From contig NC_084774.1 of the NCBI RefSeq assembly GCF_028858725.1, positions 11,196,001-11,260,000 of the forward strand: a stretch of DNA of 64,000 nucleotides, read 5' to 3'. The position numbers were made by a program, and so were the translations under genes. Position 1 is the first letter of the stretch. Every line of letters begins with the position of its first letter. A model generated the notes under the pieces. That model was given only the letters and a program-made list of their open reading frames with translations, was not told the DNA's origin and searched no databases. This DNA comes from Colius striatus. Its lineage: Eukaryota > Chordata > Aves > Coliiformes > Coliidae. This document shows, piece by piece, positions 32,801-44,300 of this stretch.

Positions 32801-34479
32801 TGTCTATTTTAACAACCGCTTCTTAGGCATTCCAGTTCATCCAAACTGAACACTAAGAGATCAATAAATACAAGAACATTCTATGTATAAGATTTCTGGC
32901 AGTTCTTTCTCACACCATAAAGCACTTCAATCACACATGCCCTTGAAAGGTATCACTTCAGCCCCAAAGTAGCAAGTGCTATGTGGAAGCCAGAACTACA
33001 TGAGAAACCATCTCTACTTGCCGCTGGGTAAAAGTGAAGATCCTTCTGCACATACAGCAGAAATTGCTGTTCCTGCAGCCTCTCCATTACTTTGAGTGAA
33101 ACACCAACACTGACAGATCCATTTCTACACTTAAACATACAGCTCTTCGTCTAGAATAAAATAGAATTTGTGCAAACTTGCATTTAACCTCAGAATATAC
33201 ATGAATAGCTGTCAGAGACTCATGTCCAGCAGCACATAAACATCATTACACTGAGGAAACACTGTAGCATAGGCTGCCTTGAGGATAGTTGAGAATCAGG
33301 CAAGACAGCATCTCATGCCAGCAGATAGTCTTTTGAAACAAAAGATGTTTGGTTTGTAGACAGTCTTTATGGATTGCTAAAGGCAACAAAGAAAGTTTGA
33401 ACTTCCCAGAACAGGGAAGGAACAAAACTGAGGCAAAGGTAATACTGATGTATATGAGTTGAACGTTACAAGTGGTACAGAAATAGTATCTTGAGAGACT
33501 AAACAAGAGTTTTTTCGGAGAGTAAACACGGGAGTGCCCAGCATAGGTGACAACTCAATCCAAATGACACCGTTTAAGATAAAGATCACACTTTCTACAG
33601 GGAAACAAGATGCAAGGCCTTGATGAGCAGCCTGTACGGTAGGAAGAGACAGACCCACGTGCAGATAGCCCACGGCGCTTTGTACACCAGTTCTCACCCT
33701 CTTCACCTGAGGTGAGCCCAGTTATTGATCGGCAAAGGAACAAAGGCACATCAACGGCAAGTCTCTTTTCCCCAGCACAGTCCTTGGGCCCTGCTCAGGC
33801 CAAGCACCGAGATACTGCCGGGGAATCAACCCATGAACAGCGATACAGACCATCACCCTTTTTGGCTCCGACAATAGTATGAGGAGCCAGCATTGCTGGC
33901 AGCAATTCCTCCTCTTCAGGGGACTGGTAACTTCCCGTGAAAGCCACGGGCTCCTCAGCATCCCGGGCCCTGCCCGCCCCGCCGGAGCGAAGCGTCGCTC
34001 CGCGGGGGCACCGCACCCCCGCCGTGGCCCGCGCCTGTCCCCGCTCCGCGGAGCGGCCTCCCAAATGCTGACTCACGGAAAGCCAGCAGCGCCGAAGCCA
34101 CAGGGCTCCAACCCCGCCGCCCTGCAGCTCCCCGCACCCCGTCCGGGCCGCAGGCGGCCCCACCGCAGCCCCTCAGGGCGGGCGGGCTCTGCCCGCTGCT
34201 CACCCAGGCCGGGCTCATTGTTCAGGGAACGGAGACAGTGGGCGAGGCGGGAGGGCCCCCCGCGTCCCTTCCGCGAGCGCCGGGCCGCGGCAGCGGCGAC
34301 AGGGCCGCCCGCAGCAGCCCCTCCACCCCCCCGGGAGGGCCCCGCCGCGCCGCCTCACCCTTGGCCAGCGCCACGGTAGAGTTCTCGGTGTCGATGGTGT
34401 AGAGGATGCCCTCATAGCGGATCTGCGCCTTGGAGATCAGGCTGATCTTGCTGCCGATGTAAGGGGTCCCCGAACTCAT
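23679..34479 (-). CDS. LSM14B: LSM14B (RAP55B), LSm-domain mRNP translational repressor, complete
   Basis: RNA-granule protein of the Scd6/RAP55 family that binds mRNPs in the cytoplasm (P-bodies, oocyte RNPs) and represses translation. Nine coding exons join in frame: 34359-34479, 29518-29681, 29028-29163, 28462-28578, 26514-26684, 26315-26392, 25137-25298, 24825-24978 and 23679-23850. They give 424 residues, or 385 without the exon at 28462, which is the length I recall for human. Domains: N-terminal LSm, residues 1-80 ([20 protein letters not shown]); FDF box with FDF at 291-293; FFD box near 350-366 ([13 protein letters not shown]); TFG box near 371-386 ([17 protein letters not shown]); a C-terminal RGG-type tail, 393-406. 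LSM14B is chosen over LSM14A by the short C-terminus and the neighbours. Confidence 0.97.
24825..24978 (-). CDS. LSM14B: LSM14B exon 8 (FFD box)
   Basis: After ATCTTCAG it reads [20 protein letters not shown], an acidic stretch EEDLLGP, then [20 protein letters not shown]. It ends two bases into a Ser codon with a GTGAGT donor. The FFD box contacts EDC4 in the family. Confidence 0.96.
25137..25298 (-). CDS. LSM14B: LSM14B exon 7 (FDF box)
   Basis: After GCTTTCAG it reads [20 protein letters not shown], then [18 protein letters not shown] to KKLNFK plus one base. 162 nt, donor GTTTGT. The FDF motif mediates binding to the DEAD-box helicase DDX6 in this family. Confidence 0.96.
26315..26392 (-). 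CDS. LSM14B: LSM14B exon 6
   Basis: A 78-nt exon after TTTGGTAG reading [20 protein letters not shown] and PQRRRS plus one base. Donor GTAGGT, phase 1 at both ends. It begins the basic stretch before the FDF box. Confidence 0.94.
26514..26684 (-). CDS. LSM14B: LSM14B exon 5
   Basis: After TTTTTTCCAG it reads [20 protein letters not shown], then [20 protein letters not shown] to NSKTN plus one base. 171 nt, phase 1 at both ends, donor [17 protein letters not shown] is a conserved patch of LSM14 proteins. Confidence 0.95.
28462..28578 (-). CDS. LSM14B: LSM14B cassette exon 4 (39 codons, probably optional)
   Basis: An open 117-nt segment between a CTCTTTAG acceptor and a GTAACA donor, phase 1 at both ends. 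It reads [20 protein letters not shown], then [19 protein letters not shown]. Skipping it joins LGL to GAGFPPVHP, which matches the 385-residue form. It adds a Ser/Pro-rich insert between the LSm and FDF regions. Coding status rests on splice sites and frame, not on a homologue I can name. Confidence 0.7.
29028..29163 (-). CDS. LSM14B: LSM14B exon 3 (residues 96-141)
   Basis: After TGTTACAG it reads [20 protein letters not shown] to [10 protein letters not shown] plus one base of Gly or Glu. Donor GTAAGT, phase 1. This is a low-complexity Ser/Tyr/Pro linker. Confidence 0.95.
29518..29681 (-). CDS. LSM14B: LSM14B exon 2 (residues 41-95)
   Basis: After GCTGAAG the exon completes Val and reads [20 protein letters not shown] to PQDPAIVQ. 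Donor GTATGT, phase 0. It finishes the LSm domain ([19 protein letters not shown]). Confidence 0.95.
29682..34358 (-). other. LSM14B intron 1
   Basis: This 4.7-kb intron runs from the CpG-island exon 1 to exon 2 and holds the 45-bp minisatellite. No transposon copy or RNA gene was recognised. Part of the CpG island (from about 33950) lies within it. Confidence 0.7.
30271..30585. repeat. 45-bp minisatellite, seven copies
   Basis: Seven head-to-tail 45-bp units (315 bp exactly). Copies 1-6 are identical; copy 7 (30541-30585) differs at four bases. As 45 is divisible by three, the minus strand keeps one open frame repeating [15 protein letters not shown]. It lies inside LSM14B intron 1, so the frame is probably incidental. 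Confidence 0.97.
34359..34479 (-). CDS. LSM14B: LSM14B exon 1 (residues 1-40)
   Basis: ATG in the strong context GCCGCCATGAG, followed by [20 protein letters not shown] to STVALAK plus one base of Val. Donor GTGAGG. It encodes the first strands of the LSm fold. An upstream in-frame open stretch of Ala and Arg codons reflects the GC-rich 5' UTR; the conserved start is used here. Confidence 0.95.
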
Positions 34480-34508
34480 GGCGGCGGCGGCGGCGGCAGC
34501 GGCGGCAG
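34480..34508 (-). repeat. GCC/GGC triplet run at the LSM14B start
   Basis: An almost uninterrupted run of GGC triplets (GCC on the transcribed strand), with one GCA interruption, directly precedes the LSM14B ATG in the 5' UTR. Confidence 0.85.
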
Positions 34509-34789
34509 GGCCGCCGCCGGGCCGGGCTGCAGAGAGGGGAGAAGGAGGAGGCCGCGCGGGTCGCCGCACCACAGCGCGGAGCCGCCGCGCCCGCCCACGC
34601 ACACTGCGGAGCCGGGAGCCCCGCCGCGCCCGCCTTATATAGGGCGGAGGGAGACGGGCTGGGAGGGGGCAGGACGGAGGCGTGCTGCGGCTCGTGCGCG
34701 CATGCGCCGCAGCCGCCCGCTATTGACCAGACGGGAGACAGGGTCAGGCGCGGAGGGACGGGGGGGGGGGAGTGAAGCGCACGGCTCGT

Positions 34790-34799
34790 GTCACGTGAC
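34790..34799. promoter_or_regulatory. GTCACGTGAC E-box (USF/MiT-TFE type)
   Basis: A perfect 10-bp palindrome matching the core bound by USF and MiT/TFE bHLH-ZIP factors, about 185 bp upstream of the inferred LSM14B start. Binding is inferred. Confidence 0.55.
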
Positions 34800-35399
34800 C
34801 GCGCCAGGCGAGGTTGCCACGTGCGCGGCGGGCGGGGCGGAGCCGGGTGGGGCGGGGCGAGCGCGAGCGCCCTTCCCGCGCGGCGCCACCGCTGAGGGCA
34901 GAGCCGGGCTCCGCCGCCCGCACTCGCCGCGCCGCGGTACTGACAGCGGCCAGCCGGGTGGCACCCGCCGCTCACCGTGTGGCGGGGGTTGTGTCACGTA
35001 ATGCGTGGCAGGGGGAAGGATCACTCTCGCCCCGTGTACGCCCCCCGCCGAGCTGGGCTGTGAGGGAAGCTTTTCCCGCCCTCAGGGCCGCCCGCCGCCT
35101 CAGCTCACGCGGCTCCCTGGCAGGCACCCCGGGGGTTCCTCAGCGGAGAGGCTGCTCCGAGGCTTCCCGCGGATGCTGCTCTGACAAGAGCAGGAATGGC
35201 CGCCTCGTGCCCCAGCCCGTCTTGCTCCCGCCGGTGCCGTGCAGCTGAGGAGCCTGGTTTGGTGCTGGAAGAGCCCTCGGTGCGTGCCGAGGCCGTGAGG
35301 CGCACACCGCGCCTTTGTTCTGCAGGCCAGGCGGGATGGACTCCCCGCTCTGATGGCAGCAAGTCACGTCGTGACAGAGGGACCACAATGCTAGGCCGC

Positions 35400-38300
35400 A
35401 GCTGGGGAATGAATCTTTCAGTGCAGCGTCTCCTGGGATTCCTCGGGCTCCTCAGCCATCTGCGGGTCAATGAGAGACAACCGGTAGCATCTGGCAGACA
35501 TAGTTGCAGGAGGTGAAGTCACTAACCAATGTGAGGGTGGATGGGGATCAGGCAGGGCAGTTACATTTGGGGCAGCAGGTCAGAGTGCACAAATCTCACT
35601 AATTTGTATGACACAAATTAATAAGATTCAAAATAGCAGCTGGAGACAATACAGTGGGAGCCATTGTCTAAGTGCAAAGAGGTTTGCAGGAGCTGCGTGT
35701 GCCCATGCCTTGGTTACATGTCTCCCATCAGTGATACAACAGCGACACACTAGTATGCAGCCCACTGGTTTATCCTCATGTCAGGATGACCTGCTTCCTT
35801 GTGCACTGTGCCTCAGAGAGCAGTTCTCCAAATGTCCCGAGCTGTCTGCCCTGTGACCTTACGTATTTTATAGCGCTACTCTTCATGCTGCTTGTACAGC
35901 CCAGAGAACTGATCACTCCATTTGAACAGAGAAGAGGCCTTCTTTGCCATTCTCTTATGGACATACATGGGCAGTCTTTCTCTTTTCATGCTTCTACCAG
36001 AGAGAGAGTTGCTAAAAATAAATTATTGTATATAAATTAATTAGGCAAACAGTACGTTTTAATAAAAAAGTTCTTAAAGTCAGTCTTTTTAGAGTCTCAG
36101 TTCAGCCTTAAGTATAACCTATACAGAGCAACAAAAGATCCTTTTTTTTTCTGCAGTAAACAGTGCCCTTTAGTGGGCAAATTACTGGTTAGAAACTTAC
36201 CTGATGAAAACACTCATCTAGTTTTCCTGTATGAGGAGTGTCTATGTGAAAAGTTCAAATGGAGAAAAAATAGTATGAGAAATAATAAAATGCTTAGTTC
36301 AGGGCAGTCACAAATAATTATTTTGAATGGGAAAAATTATGTCAGTAAAGGCAGGGCAACCTAGAGAAGCAGCATTCCCCCTTTTGGTTTATATTCCCCA
36401 ACTCCACAGTGTATTTAACTTGATGTTCTTTATTTCCAGTAATTTTTTAGACATGGGCCTCCATGTTTTTCAGTTCAACTAGTTTCTTTCTTTATGAACA
36501 GCAAAATGTCATAAGCACCTCTAGTTCCAGTATCCTGTTCTATATTCAGCAAAAGGTATTATGATTGATTTATCCTTTCATTTCTTTTTAAATACCAGGA
36601 AAGAGAAAAGGACAATCACATGTATTAATACAGTGATGGGGATCGCACAAGAAGACTAATTAAAGGATTGTTCAAAAAGAAGAATACATCAGAGTGACAT
36701 GAGCTATACACTGGTAAGGATATGAAAACATATAGAATTTTAGTTATAGTCATCATGGCCATAAATCAACCTGCCTCTGGAAGGTACTCTTCTTGTAATG
36801 AATTTCCTCAGTATCTTGTTTGACAACAGTCAGAGATAACAAGTGATCAGCAAGAAGAAATATGACACCTGACATTTTAAATTCCCTGTTAGTGTTATTT
36901 ATTCTGCTAAAAAATACAGTTCTTCATCCATTAAGTGTTGAAAGGGGGAAGGAAGCAGCATCTTTCACTATGTAAATTCATGACAAGTGTGCAATCCTGG
37001 GCATCCCTCAGATGAAGAGGGAATATTTGGCTTTGTGTGAAGAAGCCGATTACAGTTCATCATAGTGCTAGGAAGAAACCTAGCAGAGTGGCACCTCATG
37101 ACAGCAGCAGACACAGCTTTCACAGAACAGCATTTTGGAGCACTGGTCTTTGGAGATGAGGAAGGGTACAGTCAGAGTATATAACCACATAGCTAGGTCA
37201 TTTACACGAAAACCTATGTTAGTAGATCTAAGGAGGTTCCCATGGCAGTTGGAATGCAACTAGTGGCATTAAGGGTGGTCACCACCAATATATCTAATGA
37301 CATTTCATAGCAGTTAAAAGACAAGGCTGTGACTTAGAGCAACAATGGAAATTTCTGAGATGTATGATGGTGACAGAGCACTTCTGTGGCAACTGATGGC
37401 CATGTCTATATGAGCTGGACTGACATCTGGCAATGTTAATGACAGAAGGCAGCTGTTGGAAAGACATCTGTAAAGCTCCAGTTTCCAGAACTGAGCCAGG
37501 CACTGGCTGCTGAGGCATTGCCTCTTGCAGTTGGGGACAGTGAGACGTGTTTGCAGTTGCTGGCAAAGAGAGACTATAATGGAAAATGGAGGAACAGTGA
37601 TTTGAATTTGAGTGTGGCAAACAAAACAAATGATAAAAAGGAAAGGAGAATCATGTGAGCCTTAGAGGAAGAAACATAACAGTCATTTTAAAGAAAAAAA
37701 GGATAGCTGTAGGAAAGGAGGGTAGGGTCACCAAGTAAGGAACTTGATTCTGTACTCGTGTGGGGAATGGGTAGGAGAAAAGAGCTCAGGAATGAAGGAG
37801 GGACTAGAAAAAGATGGAGAAATTAAAAAGATGTAGGAAAGATGAGAAGGAAAAAAACGGATCCATCTATCTAAGTGGTTTTATTCTAAATAAAGAAAAG
37901 CAGAGGGACTAGAATAAAGTAAAAAACTCCTGTAAAATCAACTGAAGGAAACTACAGTAAAAGGAAGAGAGGGAAGGAGAATGGAATAAGGAAATGGAAA
38001 GAAAAAAATAGTCACATGAGCAAGAAGAAAAAATTGAAAACTTAGTAATTTTTATTTAGATAATGAGTTTCATACAATTAATTTCTCCATTTCCCACAGT
38101 CTAAGAAGATGAGATACAATGATGCATATAGGGAATGGTACTTCAATGCATCAGTTTGTCTTGCATCTCAGGAAAAGAGGTATTTCTTCTGAAAAAAAGC
38201 CAAAATCCATCAAAACAAGATGTGTTGTTTTCCTTCTTATTCCAGAAATAAATACAGAGATCATATACATGTAATACTGTTCTGCCTTCTCTCTCCTTCC

Positions 38301-41300
38301 CCTCTTTCTTTTTTTTCTCAGTTTTGAGTCTACGCCTCAGACATTTCCATTTTGACATCTTTCATTCCACCCCCATATATCAAACTTAAAGTCAATTTAA
38401 CTCCTGGATTTAAATGAAATATTTTATAAAATGCCATAGTTTTAGGCTTGTGTGGGATTGGCTCTCTTAATTAGTACCTCGACTGTGTAATTTAGTGGAA
38501 CTTGCATAAATCTGCATTATTCGGCTGCATTTCTCAGCAGTCGAAGTGCGTTACAAAGGCAAGACCAGATACATTTTACCAACAAGGATGCAATGACAGG
38601 CACCTTGAATTTCTTATCCAGACCCACAAAGTTTGTGAGTGTCAAAGCAAGATCACCATTTGGGCATTGCTGTCTATTTCAGTGCTCTAACTGTGTCAAA
38701 TACTGATATAAAAGGAGAGGATGTTTGCATGAATGTGGCTGAAAACATATTTTGTACAGATGTGCAGTATTTGTAAGGTATAGTGTCAGTATCTGAGACT
38801 AAGCTTTAGCTATAGAGATTTTAAAAGAAGCATTTTGAATTACCTACTAGATTTAACAGGCTCTTAATCTATACTTTTTAACCAGCTTTGTTATAAATAG
38901 TCACATTAAAATAGTGCATCTTCATTTTCTTTCTCCATGCATGCAGTGCATACCACTTTTCATACTGTAGTTGGTTTACTCTTTTCCCTGCTAAATCAGT
39001 CATTGTCTACATGGCAAGACAGTTCTTTGCTCTAATATAAAACGAGAATTTCTGTTTGTATTTGTGAAAATCCAATGGCAAAATTACCAAAAAATGCTGG
39101 AGATTTTTTTTCTGTTTCTGTAGCATTTCCATGTGGAAGGTTCAAATTACCATGTGGGGATTCAAAATACCAGTCAGACTTCTGAATTCTTCATTTTTTT
39201 TTCTGATAGGTTCAATATATCTATTTCAATTTATGGGATAAGCCAACAGTGCTGGTCTGACCTGCCTAGTTTTTGCCGTTTGTACCTCATGAATCTGCAG
39301 GGCCTACTTATGAAAGTTGTGTTTGACTACCTGAACCTATAGAGGTTAGAAGTCATTGGGCCACTTTTAATGCAACAGAATAAGAAGGGAACATATATTT
39401 ACTTACTTTTATAAACTGAAGGATCTTGGACATGCATAACATCTCATTCGAGTGAGCTCAGATTGCTATTCCAGACTTTTTCACACTCACATCAGTTCAC
39501 TCCAGTGTCTATTCCATGAGCTGTGAAAATGAGATGCAGAAAACACACTCAGTACTAGAACTGAGACCAAGAACACACCCCAAAATCCTCCCTGCTGCTG
39601 CAGTTCATTTCATCGTTGAAGCAGGGGGGAATGGAGCAGTTAGAGAAGTGAGAATACCTTTTATACTGAGGGTATTCTGAGTCACAAATGGCAACATGAA
39701 GTTATCCTGACTAACTAGGTGGTGATTTACTCATGGATGTGGAAGCTGCATATAATTTAAGAGATCCTTTCATGAAGGGTAGCAAACGGATAATGTATGT
39801 GATACAACTTAAAAAACGTTGACAGAGCTGAAGTTTGCAGTTTGGTCACAAAAATCAAAGGATGAAGTCTTACAAGCCAGACCTAGATTCTAAAAAAGGT
39901 GTTTAGGCATTTCCCATTCAAATGAGTAAGATTCAGACCTAAGTTTAGAAATAATTAGGGCATAAAGAGAGATAGTTGTCTATCTAGGACAGTGGGGAGC
40001 ACTAAACACAGCCTAAAATACAAACTTCTATTAGGAATCTCTGAATGTTTTGGGGTGGGTTTTTTTTTTGCTGCATAGGCTGCTTTTTCTTCACTAGCGT
40101 TGTGCTGAAGTGAGCTGCAAGCCTTTGTGTATCCTTTTCACAGATGCACTGATGGGAGGGGATGGGAGGAAAGCAGGATTTCATAAAGTTTTTTCAGGCA
40201 TGAAGTGAGCAAAAGGTGAAGAGCATGCTGAAAGGTAAATAGAAAATAATAAATGAGAATGGAGGCAAAAAATTGTCTTTGAGGGATTAAATGCTGCAGA
40301 GAATTAGTCTGCAAATAAAGATTCTGAAGGGTTTTAGGTTAATGCATTAACTGGGGTAATAAAAAGCTGTGTATTTAGCTTCATGTCCAACTTTCCAAGA
40401 GGCTGAAGAGCTGCAGTGATAACCAATGATCTAAAACCACTTCTAAACTGAAGAGTCTGAGTTACAACTAGACTATCACAACTGACCTACTTGGTACACT
40501 TGATGGTACTCTCCATGGAGAGACTGAGGAGCAGATGGGAGTACAGCCTGATTACATTACTTTTTGGACAGTCTTTTCAGAAAAATATCATGTTTTGGAG
40601 AGGACAAGTTGTATTCACTGTATACTGCAGACCCCTGGATGCTGCAGCCTAGCACATTCCACCCTTTGCTGTACAGAAATCTGTCTTTACTAACTGGGCT
40701 TGGCAAAAATTCCAGAAGGCTGGATAGCAGGGTTTCTCTAAGAGCTCCTCCTTGTCTCTCTGTATTTCTTTCTCTCTCTACAAATTATTGAACACATTCA
40801 GGCTATCAGTATTGAGCACTATTTCATTGGTATTGAGGCTTGAATGGGGTTGAACCAAGACCCTGCTGCCTGGTTCTTGTTAGTGCAAATCAAATCATAG
40901 CACAACACACATCACTGGGCTGAGAATACAGAGCAAAGAGCTCCTTTATTAGGTGGTTTAACTCAGAGACCTCATTTGCATTAATTCTCTCTAGTGGACT
41001 CTGTTCTTGAGCCAAAGAAATGAATCTCCCTTTACTCACCTGTTTTACAAATGACTGGTAGATTCTGCTTCTGTCTGTCCAGCTAGGTAACAGATCGTTT
41101 TACCTGGACTCGGCAGTACGCTGTGCTTTCCCTGCATAACATCTGCTGCAGTTTTCATAGCTTGAATTGTTCTTGGCCTTGTTTTAAAAGGCAACTCTCA
41201 GAAATGTCTTTGAGGATGTGAATTCTTAGTAATTGTTTTATCTGCTGGGGTTTTCTTCATTTATGTTTGTTATTTGACTTTTTAAAATAAGACTAAACAG

Positions 41301-44300
41301 GCTTTGGAGTTTAAAGTTGATAGGTTTTAATTTAGGTTTAGGTTAAAGATACCAAGGATGGTAGGGTAATTCATAGCAATAGGATTTTAATGCAGTTTCA
41401 GAACATGGTTTATGTTGCATGACAATAAACTGTCATTTAATCTCCTTCACATTTTAGAATCCAAACTGTAAATCAATCTTCAGGTGAGAGAGCACTGTCT
41501 CAGTGGCCAGTCAGTTCTAACTCATGCTTCTCCTTACTGTGGCAGTATTTGTGTACACACTTTCCACACACATCTGAAAATTCTGACATGTACTGTTCCA
41601 AAGCCTTTCCATTATTTGTACTTCATGTCTCATTTCTCTATTACTTGATGTATGACAACAGCTTTATTAGTCAGTACACTTCTAATCCACATTTCTGTTC
41701 TGTAAAGTAACCCTAATAATAATGTTTGAGATTTGGCACTTCAATTTTCTCACTTAATTCATATTAATGTGTTTACTTTTTCCAGAGAGCCTCACAGCTT
41801 CATCTTTAGCTCTGCATTTTACTCAACAGCATCCTCAGCATTTACTCTGTCCATGACATCACGTGTGACAAACTTCTAAAGGCATCTGTGACATACAGTT
41901 GTTAGTAAAACATTTTGAAAACAAAACATTTTATGCAAGTGTAACTCAGAGCATAAACTGGCCAGAAGAATCTTAAATGTTGGTGAAGCAGAAAGAACCC
42001 CAAGTAGAGTCAAGGTTGTGAGTTAAAAAAAAAAAATCTTATTTTCTTCTAAACTGAAAGAAATCTGGCATTTTCATTTGCAAGAGAATGAACTAGAAGC
42101 CCAAAGTGACACAGCAGTGAATGAGTTTTCAAACAACTATCAGAGCTGTAATAGGTTAATAATGCACTCTGGTCTTTACAAGGAAGAGTTAGTGATTCAG
42201 TAGCTGTGTGATGCAGGTGGTTCACTACTCCACCCAGATACCAAAGAGGATGGTGTGGCTCCTGTAGAAGAGATGATCCTTCCCAATCAAAAAAGTTTGG
42301 AGTACCTAAAAGCAGCCAGACTGCAGGAGGTTTAAGAGATCTGTTCTCTGTGAATCTCTTAATGACAGGAATGCCTTAGGAAGGGGGCAGCTTGGCTCTG
42401 CACAGACTTATTTTTTCTCTTTGAGTCAGTGGAAATGCTGCTAATGGTACAGAGGTAAGAGCCAGCATGATCATAGCAATGCATGTACCATTGTGCAACT
42501 TCATATAGCTTCTGAAGTCACAAGGATGTTACATTTGATGGCTTCTTGCTGGGGATGAGATGTAGAAGGGATGGCTTCAGGCTGCCAAGTTGTACATAAT
42601 TCTACTTACTTCATGTCAAAGAATAGCAATGAATGAGTAAAATTACAGCCTCACTAAACTGTACAGAGCAGTGAAACTTGCTCTCTCTTTTGCTCTGCTG
42701 AAATCAATAAAGAGAAACAAGCTTTTCAGTTTCATAAAAACAATCTGACATTCTTACACAAGAACATACAAATTGTCTAATGCTTCCCCAACTAATCATC
42801 TTTCCTAAACAAGATGTTATATTTGTTGCCTGCCAGTTAGTCTGATCGTTAATAAATGGTTAGTTTACACAAATGGATGGCTTTACTGTCCTGGCTAGAA
42901 AATTCAGTAATAGCAATGGCAATATTGTACTTCTGTGACAATGGAAGTGATCCCATACAGACAAAACTGGCATAAGGAATAACATAAAAAACTGACCCTC
43001 CATCTGGGTGTGTCATTTCCTTGGTGTTGGAAGTTTTCCCGATCTTGTATTTTGAGAGAGAAAATATTTGTCTGATTTGCTTCAAAACATATACTAGTCT
43101 CCTCTGTCAACTGTGGGAACACATCCCATGTTTAATTGAGTTGTTGGATTTGTTTGGAGTTTCAAAAATGAGCAAAAGCTCTTTAGAGTAATAGGGACAA
43201 GTCCTTCAACTCTGTCTCTGATAGTGAGACTATTATTTTAGGTAGTGTAAGAAAATAACCTGTAGTCTTGAATCATTCCCTAACTATTTTAGACTGCTGG
43301 AGAATTCAGAGAAAAACTCCCTTGTGTAATAGCCTTTTGTGCTGTGTTTTCATTAAGTCTGAGGCAGCTCAATAAAGAAGCTACAGCATGATTTATTTTA
43401 ATCAGTTATTACAGAGAAGTCAGAAAACCCCCAAACTTGACAAAATCATGCTTACATACTTTTTGCATTCCACAAAACATTTAGATACAATCTCCTTTCT
43501 TTACAACCAAAACAAATCTCCTATACTAGACTTCCTTTCCTTTTTTTCTTTCAGTGATGATGTTTCCATACCTCTTCTGTCTACACTGGCTTTCCAGTTC
43601 AGTGTCCTCTATGTCTTTTTTCCTTACACTGTCACTAAGATGCGTCAGGCTGCTCTGAGGAATCCTATCGTCCCATAAGGCTTGGTAAAAGCATTTGGCA
43701 GACTATGAACTAGAGATGGAGTAGGGAAAATGATTTAGCCATTTTTGTCTTCTGAAGACAACTTTCAGAAAAGCTTGTGCCTGTGATTATTCTTCCTGTT
43801 CGAATCTACAAGAATCTGGATTTTGACCTATGAGTTGAAGACATGCTTAAAGTTTTACCAACTTTTCATTCCATTAGGTTCATTTGACATCTCTTACCAT
43901 TGAGATAAAATGCATATATTCAGGCGCACACACACAATCCTCTTTTTAAATAAGTCCTCTTTTTTAAAAGAGGGGTGCCTTGGGGCTATTGAATGATTTA
44001 GGTAGAGACACAAGGGACATAGAACGGGTCTGGCTGTGTTCCTATAACTTATGGTCTCTAGGTATTGTGATAAAACAGATGCCTGTCAAATTCCATAGGA
44101 CAAATATTTCATTTGCAGCAACTGCTGTTTCATGACTTATGTGGCATTAACTGTATCTGGTCTTGGTATTGACCAAGTATGAACACAATGAAGATTTATT
44201 TTCAGTTCTTTCATTTATTTTTATGCAGTTTTGGGGGTGAGCAGAGGGAAGCATATAAAGAAAGAGGATAACATCGATTGCCATAACTGGTCAATTTTAA

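Larger units (their letters stand above)
34480..35000 (-). promoter_or_regulatory. LSM14B CpG-island promoter with a TATA box
   Basis: On the minus strand TATATAA (34641-34635) sits about 155 bp upstream of the ATG, placing transcription start near 34605-34610. Upstream are a palindromic GTCACGTGAC (34790-34799), a second CACGTG (34818-34823) and a near-NRF1 GCGCATGCGC-type site around 34697-34710. The island extends from about 33950 to 35350. Confidence 0.75.

Noticed and set aside
43956-43973. Palindromic hairpin of T- and A-rich arms
   Set aside because: The low-complexity arms are likely by chance in AT-rich DNA and no gene end is nearby.
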